Origin: Stieleria sedimenti
Lineage (GTDB): Bacteria; Planctomycetota; Planctomycetia; Pirellulales; Pirellulaceae
Direction: 5' to 3'
DNA: 64,000 nt
Assembly (NCBI RefSeq): GCF_025060895.1
Contig: NZ_JANZKV010000037.1
Location: 1-64,000, forward strand
Each line of letters starts with the position of its first letter. Within the stretch, counting starts at the first letter, position 1. Below the pieces are notes generated by a model. The model saw only the letters and a program-made list of their open reading frames with translations. It made no database searches and was not told the DNA's origin. A program made the translations under genes and the position numbers. Below are positions 53,183 through 61,767 of the stretch, piece after piece.

Positions 53183-54001
53183 ATGAAAGTGTTTTTGAGT
53201 TGGTCCGGAAAGCGGTCGGAAGAGGCGGCAAGAGCGTTTTGGCAGTGGCTGCCGGATGTCCTCCAAAGTGTCGAGCCCTGGATGTCGAGCGAAGACGTCG
53301 GTTCTGGTGCTGGGTGGAATCAGGAGATTCGGGCGGCGCTCGACCAGAGCAACTTTGGGATCATTTTTGTTACCCGTGATAATCGGCAATCGGAGTGGCT
53401 GATGTTCGAAGCGGGTGCGATCGCCAAACATGTTGCAGATGCTCGCGTCGTTCCGTTAATCGTTGACGAAGATCTGTCACCAGAGATGTTGACGGGACCA
53501 CTTGGTCAGCTTCAAGCACGCACCGCCACCGAAGAAAAAATACGGCGGTTGATAGGTGACATAAATTTCTCATGCTCCAGCAGATTGGAGTCCAATCGCC
53601 TTGCACGGTGTTTTGATTCACATTGGCCGACACTTAAGCAGCGTCTGGACAACCTGCCCGAGCCTATGGGCGAGACGCCTGTATTAGACGAAAAGACGAT
53701 GCTTGCTGAGATACTGCACCTCATCCGTGCCGAACGGACGCATCAGTCGAAGGGCGGTAACAATTACCTCTCCGGAGTTCTTGACCAAGCGATGAAGCGA
53801 GCAATTCACGGACAGCCCAAAGGGCTCCAACGCCTGAAGCTTCGCTTGAGTGAATTCGAATGGGAGAACGCTGAGAAGGAACGAATCCTGGCGCTATGGG
53901 AAACGTTTGAAGAAAACGAATTGAAGACCGAGTTCCAAATCGATGGCAGGACCTATGGGCTTCACCGAAACGGCGATATCGAACTGCCGGAGATTTCCTA
54001 G
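53183..54001 (+). CDS. TIR-domain protein
   Basis: The 272-aa protein has an N-terminal TIR domain (about residues 1-130): MKVFLSWSGKRSEEAARAFW, WMSSEDVGSGAGWNQEIRAA and FVTRDNRQSEWLMFEAGAIA. Glu76 matches the catalytic NADase glutamate of bacterial TIRs. The C-terminal half is helical (HTH- or SLATT-like character not established). The ATG at 53183 follows a GTG that is rejected. TIR proteins often trigger NAD depletion in defence; an inducer or partner is not obvious here. Confidence 0.85.
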   Translation: MKVFLSWSGKRSEEAARAFWQWLPDVLQSVEPWMSSEDVGSGAGWNQEIRAALDQSNFGIIFVTRDNRQSEWLMFEAGAIAKHVADARVVPLIVDEDLSPEMLTGPLGQLQARTATEEKIRRLIGDINFSCSSRLESNRLARCFDSHWPTLKQRLDNLPEPMGETPVLDEKTMLAEILHLIRAERTHQSKGGNNYLSGVLDQAMKRAIHGQPKGLQRLKLRLSEFEWENAEKERILALWETFEENELKTEFQIDGRTYGLHRNGDIELPEIS

Positions 54002-54133
54002 ATGACTTTGGGATTCGTCCTCGGATCGGATCGTTTGTATTCTTCTCCGCGCCAGCGACGGATTTCCCGCGATAACCGCCCACGACCAAAGCTGGACTGA
54101 AACACCAGGATTCGTGGAAAGTAACGCTATTTC

Positions 54134-54164
54134 CTCACGGTAACAGGGGTGCTGTTACCGTGAG
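54134..54164. promoter_or_regulatory. 12-bp perfect inverted repeat, putative AbiEi-like operator
   Basis: CTCACGGTAACA (54134-54145) and TGTTACCGTGAG (54153-54164) are perfect arms around a 7-base spacer. The repeat ends 22 bases before the ATG of the AbiEi-like gene. A weak CTGTTA (54152-54157) and TACACT (54175-54180) lie 17 bases apart and might be the promoter, with the -35 box inside the right arm. Known AbiEi antitoxins repress their own promoter through inverted repeats. Confidence 0.72.
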
Positions 54165-54186
54165 AGATCCGTGTTACACTGAGTGC

Positions 54187-55197
54187 ATGGAGAACTCCGG
54201 CGAACACTTGCGACGGTACTTTGATGACGTTCTGGGACTGCAGATCAGTCTGGAGCCCTGGCCTGGGGTTTCACGCCTGCCCCTGGTGTTCCGCAACCGC
54301 TACCGTCTTTTCGTCTCCCGCCTTCTTGGCTCCGATTGCTTGTTCATGATGGACCAGAAAGTCGGTCGAACTGCGTCAAACATCCGCAGGCACATGGACA
54401 TCGTTCAGGAGAAGTGGCAGGCGGCCAACGAGCCTGGCGAATCCGACCATGATCCGCAACTTGTGATTTACGTTGCTGACGCCGCCGGCTCAGATGAGCG
54501 TCTTCGCCTGATTGAACAGAAGATCCCCTTCGTGATCCCGGGAAACCAGATGTACTTGCCGATGCTTGGCATGGATCTCAGGGAGCATTTTCGCCGGGTG
54601 CAACAGCCGGTTACGAAGTTCAGTCCGTCGACGCAGGCTGCCGTGATCCTGTTGCTGGTTGAGACCGAACCACGAGCGTACGACGCGGTCGCACTGGCGG
54701 AACGTTTGAACTATTCCAAGATGACCGTTTCCAGGGCGTTCAACGAGTTGCTGTCGCTTGAACTGGATTTGATACAGACAGACGGACGCGCGAGAGTCCT
54801 GAGGCACAGCGGTTCTCGTCGCGATTTGTGGACGACCTGCCTTTCCTTGATGGAGACACCGGTTCGACACCGGCAGAAGGTCACCGGTGGTGAGGTCAGC
54901 GGTATCATCGCCGGGTTGCCCGCCCTGGCCACGCGTAGCATGCTCGCGAAACCGGCCAACCAGTGCCTTGCCGTCACTACCGAACAATGGAGTGAAATCA
55001 AAGAACGGTCAGACCTGAAGCCCACTCCGATGGAAGACCCCGACGCGATCGAAATCGAGATGTGGGGCTACGACCCGGCGTTGTTCGCGTCCGCAGGAGT
55101 GTGTGACCCGTTTTCACTCTATCTGTCTCTCAAAGACGAAACTGACGAGCGTGTCGAAGGTGCGCTCGAAGAGATGATGGAGGCGATCGAGTGGTAG
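54187..55197 (+). CDS. AbiEi-like HTH antitoxin/regulator
   Basis: This 336-aa protein has an N-terminal alpha/beta region and a MarR-like winged helix at about residues 165-210 (AVALAERLNYSKMTVSRAFN). A C-terminal domain similar to AbiEi-family partners follows (GIIAGLPALATRSMLAKPAN). The start overlaps nothing, and the stop overlaps the nucleotidyltransferase by 7 bases. It has an operator-like palindrome upstream. In type IV AbiE systems such a protein represses the pair and neutralises the toxin. Confidence 0.72.
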   Translation: MENSGEHLRRYFDDVLGLQISLEPWPGVSRLPLVFRNRYRLFVSRLLGSDCLFMMDQKVGRTASNIRRHMDIVQEKWQAANEPGESDHDPQLVIYVADAAGSDERLRLIEQKIPFVIPGNQMYLPMLGMDLREHFRRVQQPVTKFSPSTQAAVILLLVETEPRAYDAVALAERLNYSKMTVSRAFNELLSLELDLIQTDGRARVLRHSGSRRDLWTTCLSLMETPVRHRQKVTGGEVSGIIAGLPALATRSMLAKPANQCLAVTTEQWSEIKERSDLKPTPMEDPDAIEIEMWGYDPALFASAGVCDPFSLYLSLKDETDERVEGALEEMMEAIEW

Positions 55198-55946
55198 AAG
55201 GACTTGATCGATTTCGGGACCACTTTGAAAAGTTCGTTGACCAGTACATCCTGATCGGTGGTGCTGCGTGTACGGTCGCGATGGAGAGCATTGGTGAATC
55301 GTTCCGTGCGACGAAAGACCTGGATATTGTTCTTTGTGCTGAAGCCCTCGATGCGTCTTTTGTTGCTTCGTTCTGGACATTCATCCGAGACGGGCAATAC
55401 CAGATTCAACAGAACGCAAAGGGCGACAATCAGTATTACCGCTTCCAGCGTCCAAGTGATTTGGCGTTTCCCTTTATGTTGGAGTTGTTCTCACGCTCTC
55501 CGGATCAGTTTGCTCCCGCCGAAGGAAGCGTGTTGACACCGATTCCGATGGGGGAGGACATTTCCAGCCTGTCAGCGATATTGCTCGATGACAGCTACTA
55601 CAGCTTTCTTCAGAGCGGGAAAAAGGTCGTCGACGGAATTCCGATCGCCACTGCCGAACAATTGGTCCCGTTGAAGGCACGGGCTTGGCTGGACCTGAGC
55701 GAGCGAAAAGCTGACGGAGACCATGTGGATTCCAGGGACATCAAGAAACACAAGAATGACGTTTTTCGCCTGTTCCCCATTCTTGATCCCGAATTCTCCG
55801 CCGTTGTGCCGGACAACGTGAAGTCGGACTTGGTTCGATTCCTCGACCGGATAAAGAGTGAAACGATTGACTTCAAGTCCTTCGGATTGTCTGGGCAGAC
55901 GATCGAGACGATTGGAGCCGAGTTAGGGAGAATCTATGGCTTCTGA
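55191..55946 (+). CDS. AbiEii-like nucleotidyltransferase toxin
   Basis: The 251-aa protein has the nucleotidyltransferase core YILIGGAACTVAMESIGESF (Gly23-Gly24) followed by RATKDLDIVL with metal-binding Asp43 and Asp45. The C-terminal region is helical. Start is GTG at 55191 overlapping the antitoxin stop; the end overlaps pglZ by 11 bases. AbiEii toxins transfer nucleotides, with tRNA proposed as target in some systems. Coupling to pglZ places it inside the BREX operon. Confidence 0.8.
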   Translation: MVEGLDRFRDHFEKFVDQYILIGGAACTVAMESIGESFRATKDLDIVLCAEALDASFVASFWTFIRDGQYQIQQNAKGDNQYYRFQRPSDLAFPFMLELFSRSPDQFAPAEGSVLTPIPMGEDISSLSAILLDDSYYSFLQSGKKVVDGIPIATAEQLVPLKARAWLDLSERKADGDHVDSRDIKKHKNDVFRLFPILDPEFSAVVPDNVKSDLVRFLDRIKSETIDFKSFGLSGQTIETIGAELGRIYGF

Positions 55947-58284
55947 GAACGATCTGATCGTAACGCACTTGATCCGGGCGATCCGCAGTGCTGGGGTTTA
56001 CAACGCCAACGTCCAAAATGCTCCCGCATGCATTTTGTGGCCGGACGGAGATCGCCAATGGGAACCAGTCGTCGGTCGCCTGCAGGGTGAGCTTGCTGAA
56101 TTGTGTGTCCTAGGAAACTACCTGCCCGCCGAACGCACTGGGCCGGCGATTTGGCTGCGGCTGGTGATCGCGGACAAGTCGAGCGACGTGAAGCTTCCCG
56201 GCGACAAGCTGCCGATCCTTTATCTGCCCGGCGTCCGTCGGCAAGATTTGCGTGCCGTCGGCGATTGCCCTGAGCATTTGAAGCCACTTGCCGAGCTTCA
56301 GTACCGCGGCGTAATCTGGTCGCAACTCAATTCAAAGGACTGGACCATTTCATCGTTCCTACAATCCAACCAGGGCGGACTCGGATTGGATGTCGCCCAG
56401 GACAACGAAACCAAACAAGCGATGCGTTTGGCTCTTTTCCGGTTGCTGGATGAACGCGTGGACCTTTTGGATGGCAAACGCCTCGACAAGGACTATTTCA
56501 ACAAGCTGTTGACAAGCGGCGACCCGCATCGTGATCTGTTGATGTGGATCGACAATCCTGACCAGTTCCGCCAGCAGTGTGATACCAACACTTGGAATGC
56601 CTTCGTCGCGATCTGCAAGTCTCAGTTGAAGTTCGATCCCGCGAAGGACGGGGAAATTGAGGCGGCGGAACGACTCGCAGAGCGAGCACCTCCGTGGAAC
56701 GCTGTTTGGCAGCGGTACGCGGACGCACCGAAAAAATATGCCAACATCCCTGCGCAGATCCGAAAGACCAAGGTCACACAGCTTGACCCCCTATTTCCTG
56801 ACTGCGGAGGTTGGCCGCAATGGAACGATCAGCAGGAAGACGAACTTCGTAGTGAACTCGCGAAGGTTGGAACACTCTCGCCGGCGGAAGCGCGGAAACA
56901 GATTCGCGTATTGGAAACCCAACATGGGCCACGACGCGATGAAGTCTGGGCAAAATTAGATCTGTCACCGCTTGCCACCGCGCTGGAGTACTTGATCTCG
57001 CTCGCTGAGGTCACAAGTGACTCGCTCGCGGCAGGAACGGCCGCAGACATCGCAGCCGCGTACCATGCCAGCGGTTGGCGGGCGGACGACAGTATGCTGC
57101 GTGCCCTCGCTGTGATTTCGTCTGACGCAGACTTGGTAGTCGTCAGATCGGTACTGGAAACGATCTACGCACCTTGGGCGACCGATGCGGCACTGCACTT
57201 GCAATCGGTCGTTGCCAACGACGGCTATCCGGGCCGAACGGCAGAGGAAATTCACGCAGAATCGTATGACGCGGGAACGTGCTTTTTGTTCGTTGACGGG
57301 CTGCGTCTCGATTTAGCCAAGCGACTGGAATCGTTGCTGACGGACAAAGAGATCAAAGTGGACGATTCAATCGCGTGGTCGGCATTGCCGAGTGTCACCG
57401 CAACGGCCAAGCCAGCCGTTACACCCGTTCGCCACCTCATCAAGGGTGCCGATGTCAACAAAGACTTTACCCCTGAGGTCGCAGCTACCGGGAAGAGTCT
57501 CAATGGCCACAGCTTTCAAAACTTACTGGAGCAGGAAGGCTGGACGAAGCTGGGGAAATCGGAATTGGGAGACCCCAACGGAAAAGCGTGGACTGAGATC
57601 GGCGACGTGGATCACGAAGGTCACGAACGCGGTTGGAAACTCGCTCGTCACATCGACTCGCTTTTGGGGGACGTCGTCGAGCGGATCTCGCAGCTTTTTG
57701 ATGCCGGTTGGAAGGAAATCCATGTCGTTACCGATCACGGATGGTTGCTGATGCCAGGCTCTCTGCCCAAGGCTCAGTTGCTTCCGTCGCTCTCTGAAAA
57801 CAAATGGGGACGCTGCGCGGCGCTGAAGGACGGAGCTTCAAGCGACGCCCAGTTGTACCCTTGGTTTTGGAACCCGACGCAGTGGTTTGCTTTCGCGGAA
57901 GGAATATCGTGCTTCTACAAGAACGAATACTCGCACGGCGGCTTGAGCATGCAAGAGTGTGTCACCCAGAAAATGACCCTGCATTCCAACAGGGTGGTGA
58001 CTGGTCCCGCTGAGATCGCAAAGGTCGAGTGGACGACGAGCATGCGATGCAAGGTAACGCTCGCGAGCCCAATTCAGGGTGCACGCTTGGATATTCGCAC
58101 TCATGCAGGAAATGCGGAGTCAAGCGAAGTCAATGCCGTGAAGAACTTCAAAGACGGCAAGACAAGTTGTTCGGTGATTATCGAAGACGAGGACTTGGGG
58201 GGGCACCATTGCTGGGTGGTGGTTCTTGACGCGAACGGCCAGCCGATCGGACAGGAACAGACAATCGTGGGCGGAGACAACTAA
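55936..58284 (+). CDS. pglZ: BREX alkaline-phosphatase-fold protein PglZ
   Basis: The 782-aa protein has the PglZ domain (about residues 440-640): CFLFVDGLRLDLAKRL (metal-binding Asp), DVDHEGHERGWKLARHID and IHVVTDHGWLLMPG (VTDHG metal motif). The N-terminal third is helical. ATG at 55936 follows AGGGAG and overlaps the toxin gene. The stop TAA shares one base with the brxL ATG. PglZ is required in all BREX types and associates with PglX and BrxC. Confidence 0.93.
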   Translation: MASENDLIVTHLIRAIRSAGVYNANVQNAPACILWPDGDRQWEPVVGRLQGELAELCVLGNYLPAERTGPAIWLRLVIADKSSDVKLPGDKLPILYLPGVRRQDLRAVGDCPEHLKPLAELQYRGVIWSQLNSKDWTISSFLQSNQGGLGLDVAQDNETKQAMRLALFRLLDERVDLLDGKRLDKDYFNKLLTSGDPHRDLLMWIDNPDQFRQQCDTNTWNAFVAICKSQLKFDPAKDGEIEAAERLAERAPPWNAVWQRYADAPKKYANIPAQIRKTKVTQLDPLFPDCGGWPQWNDQQEDELRSELAKVGTLSPAEARKQIRVLETQHGPRRDEVWAKLDLSPLATALEYLISLAEVTSDSLAAGTAADIAAAYHASGWRADDSMLRALAVISSDADLVVVRSVLETIYAPWATDAALHLQSVVANDGYPGRTAEEIHAESYDAGTCFLFVDGLRLDLAKRLESLLTDKEIKVDDSIAWSALPSVTATAKPAVTPVRHLIKGADVNKDFTPEVAATGKSLNGHSFQNLLEQEGWTKLGKSELGDPNGKAWTEIGDVDHEGHERGWKLARHIDSLLGDVVERISQLFDAGWKEIHVVTDHGWLLMPGSLPKAQLLPSLSENKWGRCAALKDGASSDAQLYPWFWNPTQWFAFAEGISCFYKNEYSHGGLSMQECVTQKMTLHSNRVVTGPAEIAKVEWTTSMRCKVTLASPIQGARLDIRTHAGNAESSEVNAVKNFKDGKTSCSVIIEDEDLGGHHCWVVVLDANGQPIGQEQTIVGGDN

Positions 58285-60326
58285 TGGAACTCGATCGAAT
58301 CGATAAACTTGCATCCCGTTTGCTGGACGGCTACATCGTTCGCAAGGACTTGGTCCGAACGTTCAGTCGGCAATTTCCCGTTCCGACCTACGTCGTCGAA
58401 TTCATGCTGGGCAGGTATTGCGCAGGCACAGACCCAGAGGACATTGAAGAAGGTCTTGAGATTGTGCAGCGGCAACTGAAGTCGCGCACGGTCAAGGCGG
58501 GAGAAGAGGAACTGTTCAAGGCGAGGGCACGCGAAGAGGGGACGGTGAAGCTGGTCGATATCATCAGCGCACGCCTCGACACTCGCACGGACTCCTACGT
58601 CGCAACGCTTCCGAGTTTGCAGCTGACGAACGTTCGCATCCCCTCGGATATGGTCAACGCGAATGATCGCATGTTGACGGGCGGATTCTACGCTGAAATC
58701 ACGCTCTCCTACGACGCAGCCATTGCTCAGGAATCAAACGGTCGCCCGTTCGGTATTGAAAGCCTGCGGGAAATCCAGCTCTCCAAACGTAACGTGTTGT
58801 CGTCGCTCGCCGCTGCACGGGACGGATTTGAATTGGACGACTGGAAAACCTTCTTGCTGCGCAGCATCGGGATCGAAAGCGAAGGTCTGAAGGAACGCGA
58901 AGTCAACGCATTGTTTCTGAGAATGGTTCCGTTCGTGGAGCGGAATTACAATCTGGTTGAGCTGGGACCACGGGGAACCGGCAAGAGCCACCTTTTTCAG
59001 CAGGTCTCGCCGTATGCACGCTTGATTTCGGGCGGCAAAGCGACTGTCGCACAGATGTTCGTGAATCTGTCGACTGGCCGGCGTGGTCTCGTCTGCCAAT
59101 ACGACGTCGTCTGTTTCGATGAGGTTTCCGGGATCTCGTTCGATCAGAAGGATGGCGTGAACATCATGAAGGGGTACATGGAGTCGGGGGAGTTCAGCCG
59201 GGGCCAAGAAACCATCCGTGCCGATGGCGGGATTGTGCTGGTCGGAAACTTTGACGTCGATGTTTCCCATCAACAACGTGTCGGCCACCTTTTCGGCCCA
59301 CTGCCTCCCGAAATGCGAGACGACACCGCGTTCATGGACCGGTTGCACGCCTATTTGCCCGGCTGGGACGTTCCCAAAATCAGTTCGGAATTGCTTACCG
59401 ATCATTTCGGGCTGGTCAGCGATTTCCTTTCCGAGTGTTGGAATCAACTCAGGTCGCAAAGCCGAGTGTCCGCGCTCCAAGGAAAAGTGTTTTACGGAGG
59501 TGCCCTCAGCGGTCGCGATACCAACGCGGTGAACAAGACGGTGAGCGGACTGCTGAAGCTCTTGCAGCCTGGCGATACCAAGCCGACCGACGAGGAAATC
59601 GAGTGGGCGGTACGGCTGGCAATGGAGGCACGCCGTCGCGTGAAGGAGCAGCAAAAACGCATTGGCGCCGCGGAGTTCCGGAACACGCACTTTAGTTTTG
59701 TCATGGGCGAGGATGGCGTTGAGCAATTCGTCGTGACACCCGAGCTGCAGAGCCAGGCGGGGATCGGTGATGATCCGCTTGAACCCGGTCAGGTATGGAC
59801 GATCAGTCCCGGCGGCCCCGACGAGAATCCCGGGCTCTTTCGGATCGAAGCGACCGAAGGTCCGGGTTCCCAGGTCAAGATTCTGAACAAGCCAGTACCG
59901 GCGCCGTTCAAGGAGTCGATCGGATTTGCTCAGCAAAACCTCTACACACGCGCCGTTCAGCTTGTTGGGGACAAGGAACCACGGTCACATGAGTTTTCAA
60001 TCCAACTGCGGTCCTTCGACACGGCCAAGACCGGTGCCAAGGTTGGTATGGCGGCACTTCTAGCGATGTGCACCACTTTACTGAAAAAGAGCGTCCGAGG
60101 CGGTCTAATCGTCTGCGGCGAGGTCAACCTAGGCGGCTCCATCGAGCCGATCCACAACGCGGTCTCGATCGCGGAGATCGCCGTGGAGAAGGGAGCGACG
60201 TCGCTGTTGATGCCCGTGTCCTGCCGCCGCGACTTGTTCGATCTTTCCGACGACATGGCGACGAAGGTCGACGTCCAGTTCTATTCCGATGCCCGGGACG
60301 CACTTCTCAAAGCAATTGCGGAGTAG
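58284..60326 (+). CDS. brxL: BREX AAA+/Lon-like protein BrxL
   Basis: The 680-aa protein has an N-terminal DNA-binding region and an AAA+ core with Walker A LGPRGTGKSHLF at about residue 228 and Walker B VVCFDEVSGI. A C-terminal Lon-like domain follows (GLIVCGEVNLGGSIEPIHNA). The Lon Ser-Lys pair is absent: the serine position is Gly/Ala in KTGAKVGMA and the lysine position is Val in HNAVSI. BrxL therefore probably acts as a DNA-binding ATPase and not as a protease, consistent with the MCM-like role known for BrxL. Confidence 0.95.
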   Translation: MELDRIDKLASRLLDGYIVRKDLVRTFSRQFPVPTYVVEFMLGRYCAGTDPEDIEEGLEIVQRQLKSRTVKAGEEELFKARAREEGTVKLVDIISARLDTRTDSYVATLPSLQLTNVRIPSDMVNANDRMLTGGFYAEITLSYDAAIAQESNGRPFGIESLREIQLSKRNVLSSLAAARDGFELDDWKTFLLRSIGIESEGLKEREVNALFLRMVPFVERNYNLVELGPRGTGKSHLFQQVSPYARLISGGKATVAQMFVNLSTGRRGLVCQYDVVCFDEVSGISFDQKDGVNIMKGYMESGEFSRGQETIRADGGIVLVGNFDVDVSHQQRVGHLFGPLPPEMRDDTAFMDRLHAYLPGWDVPKISSELLTDHFGLVSDFLSECWNQLRSQSRVSALQGKVFYGGALSGRDTNAVNKTVSGLLKLLQPGDTKPTDEEIEWAVRLAMEARRRVKEQQKRIGAAEFRNTHFSFVMGEDGVEQFVVTPELQSQAGIGDDPLEPGQVWTISPGGPDENPGLFRIEATEGPGSQVKILNKPVPAPFKESIGFAQQNLYTRAVQLVGDKEPRSHEFSIQLRSFDTAKTGAKVGMAALLAMCTTLLKKSVRGGLIVCGEVNLGGSIEPIHNAVSIAEIAVEKGATSLLMPVSCRRDLFDLSDDMATKVDVQFYSDARDALLKAIAE

Positions 60327-60422
60327 GCCATTTAGAGAATCGGTCTACGGAGCATTGTCCGTCTGTTCCCCACGAACTTCTCGAGGAGCGGGATGAGTTT
60401 CGATTCGCGGTTTATTGCGGAT

Positions 60423-60454
60423 CGGGAGTTTCTCGTGCTTGCGAGAAGCTCCCG
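60423..60454. terminator. possible hairpin between convergent genes
   Basis: CGGGAGTTTCTCG (60423-60435) pairs with CGAGAAGCTCCCG (60442-60454) through 13 positions with one G-T pair and a 6-base loop. It lies between brxL and the minus-strand small genes. There is no T-run, so it may be a rho-independent-like structure of weak strength or simply a palindrome. Confidence 0.4.
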
Positions 60455-60512
60455 GTTTCCGCGAGCTTCCCAGACTTGGGCTCGACAATCTTACTGAGCC
60501 AAGCGGTCAGTC

Positions 60513-60788
60513 TTATCGATGAAGAAAGCGCCGGCGACGGACCTCATAGGTGTGACGATACAGCAGTCGCTTTAAGCCACCATTGGTTTCGGCGAGCGCG
60601 TTGATCACACTTGCCTTCAGGAGTGGATCCGAATGGCGAACGACAAACGGAATCACGGATCTTGCGTCCTCTAGACGCAATGCCCCGTTGGCTTGGTGCT
60701 GACGCACGGAACCCGTGGAGAGTCCCGTGATCTCGGCGATGACTCTTTGGTCGATGATGAAAGTCAGATCAGAAGTTTTCTGCCGCAT
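60513..60788 (-). CDS. small hypothetical HTH-like protein
   Basis: This 91-aa basic protein has an HTH-like stretch (IAEITGLSTGSVRQHQANGA). ATG at 60788 is chosen, one base after the upstream gene's stop, with GGGAG before it; a GTG 15 bases earlier overlaps the upstream gene. It is probably the second gene of a two-gene unit converging on brxL. No family is recognised. Confidence 0.6.
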   Translation of the reverse strand: MRQKTSDLTFIIDQRVIAEITGLSTGSVRQHQANGALRLEDARSVIPFVVRHSDPLLKASVINALAETNGGLKRLLYRHTYEVRRRRFLHR

Positions 60789-60789
60789 C

Positions 60790-61065
60790 TCACTCTCCCT
60801 CACTATCGTGGTCTTCGGAATGAATCATCGTCTCCAAGCGGCCAACGCGGGATTGAAGCCCAGATAGACTTCGGTGATAGGCTCGAAACCGTTGCTCGAA
60901 GAATCTCTCAAGTCCAAGCACGGTCTCGGATACCGATTCGATTTCTTCTCCACAGCCCTGGACAGCGTTCGAGAGTTCATCTAACCCGGAACCAAGGTCT
61001 TCCGCGAACTCTGCCAACTCGACGCGAAACGAGTTGAGGATGCATTCGAAATTCTCGTCATGCAT
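60790..61065 (-). CDS. small coiled-coil-like hypothetical protein
   Basis: The 91-aa acidic protein (MHDENFECILNSFRVELAEF) is helical with an amphipathic pattern across residues 20-80 (LDELSNAVQGCGEEIESVSE). It is likely a structural or adaptor protein. It begins the two-gene minus-strand unit. Function is unknown. Confidence 0.55.
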   Translation of the reverse strand: MHDENFECILNSFRVELAEFAEDLGSGLDELSNAVQGCGEEIESVSETVLGLERFFEQRFRAYHRSLSGLQSRVGRLETMIHSEDHDSEGE

Positions 61066-61767
61066 TGTTGGTACTCAAAGTGGAACAAAACGGAGGAATC
61101 GCACACCGCGGTTCCCTTGTAAAGTTAATCGGGGAGTGTTCGACGGAGTCGGGCCGTGAGCTGCTCAATGTGCCTCCAATCTGGCAGCAAACGGCATGCC
61201 GCAGGTTGTCGCGACAACACCTTGGCTTGGGCCCTCCAGGGACGAAAAATGCAGAAAACAGGGTGGTTTTTGGATATAACGGGACGCACGCCGTCTCAAC
61301 GGATACGGAGAGCCAGTCGTTGAGGTGTGCGTCGATTTGCCGCATGTCAGCGGTGCCCATGTTTCCAAGACTATTGGTACGTCGCATCGGCACGCTGGCT
61401 GATCGCGTGTCCAGGCTGACGGCGTTCAGACGCTACAGGACACGAGCGGTTCTACATTCCACGGGATCGGAGAAGCGGCGGCATGGCCGCTACCTGCCTA
61501 GGAAAACGAGCGTCCGTTACAGCGATTCGCGCGCAACCTGGGCAGCTTCCAAGCAAGTTGCAGACGGTGACGCTCGGCGGCGTACATGTGCTCCAACGTC
61601 GAACTCGCTTTGACTTTGAACAATGAGCCACCTGCCTGCAAAATCCTTCACAGTCTCCACCACGCGACACATTCGGCTCATCGTGAAAAGCACCGTGATT
61701 GAATTCTCGAAACCTGATCATCTAGGGGTGTCGCCATAGCTGCAAATGCCTAGCTCTGTGGATTACC
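61066..61767. other. intergenic region, no convincing gene
   Basis: This 702-base region lies between divergent genes. Open frames on both strands (for example 61065-61613 plus and 61452-61721 minus) have biased composition and no ribosome site, and they look like chance. It must contain the kinase-STAND promoter. Confidence 0.45.

Noticed and set aside
61065-61613. 182-codon plus-strand frame and opposite frames at 61058-61721
   Set aside because: Arg/Ser-rich chance-like composition, no ribosome site, and conflicting frames on both strands.
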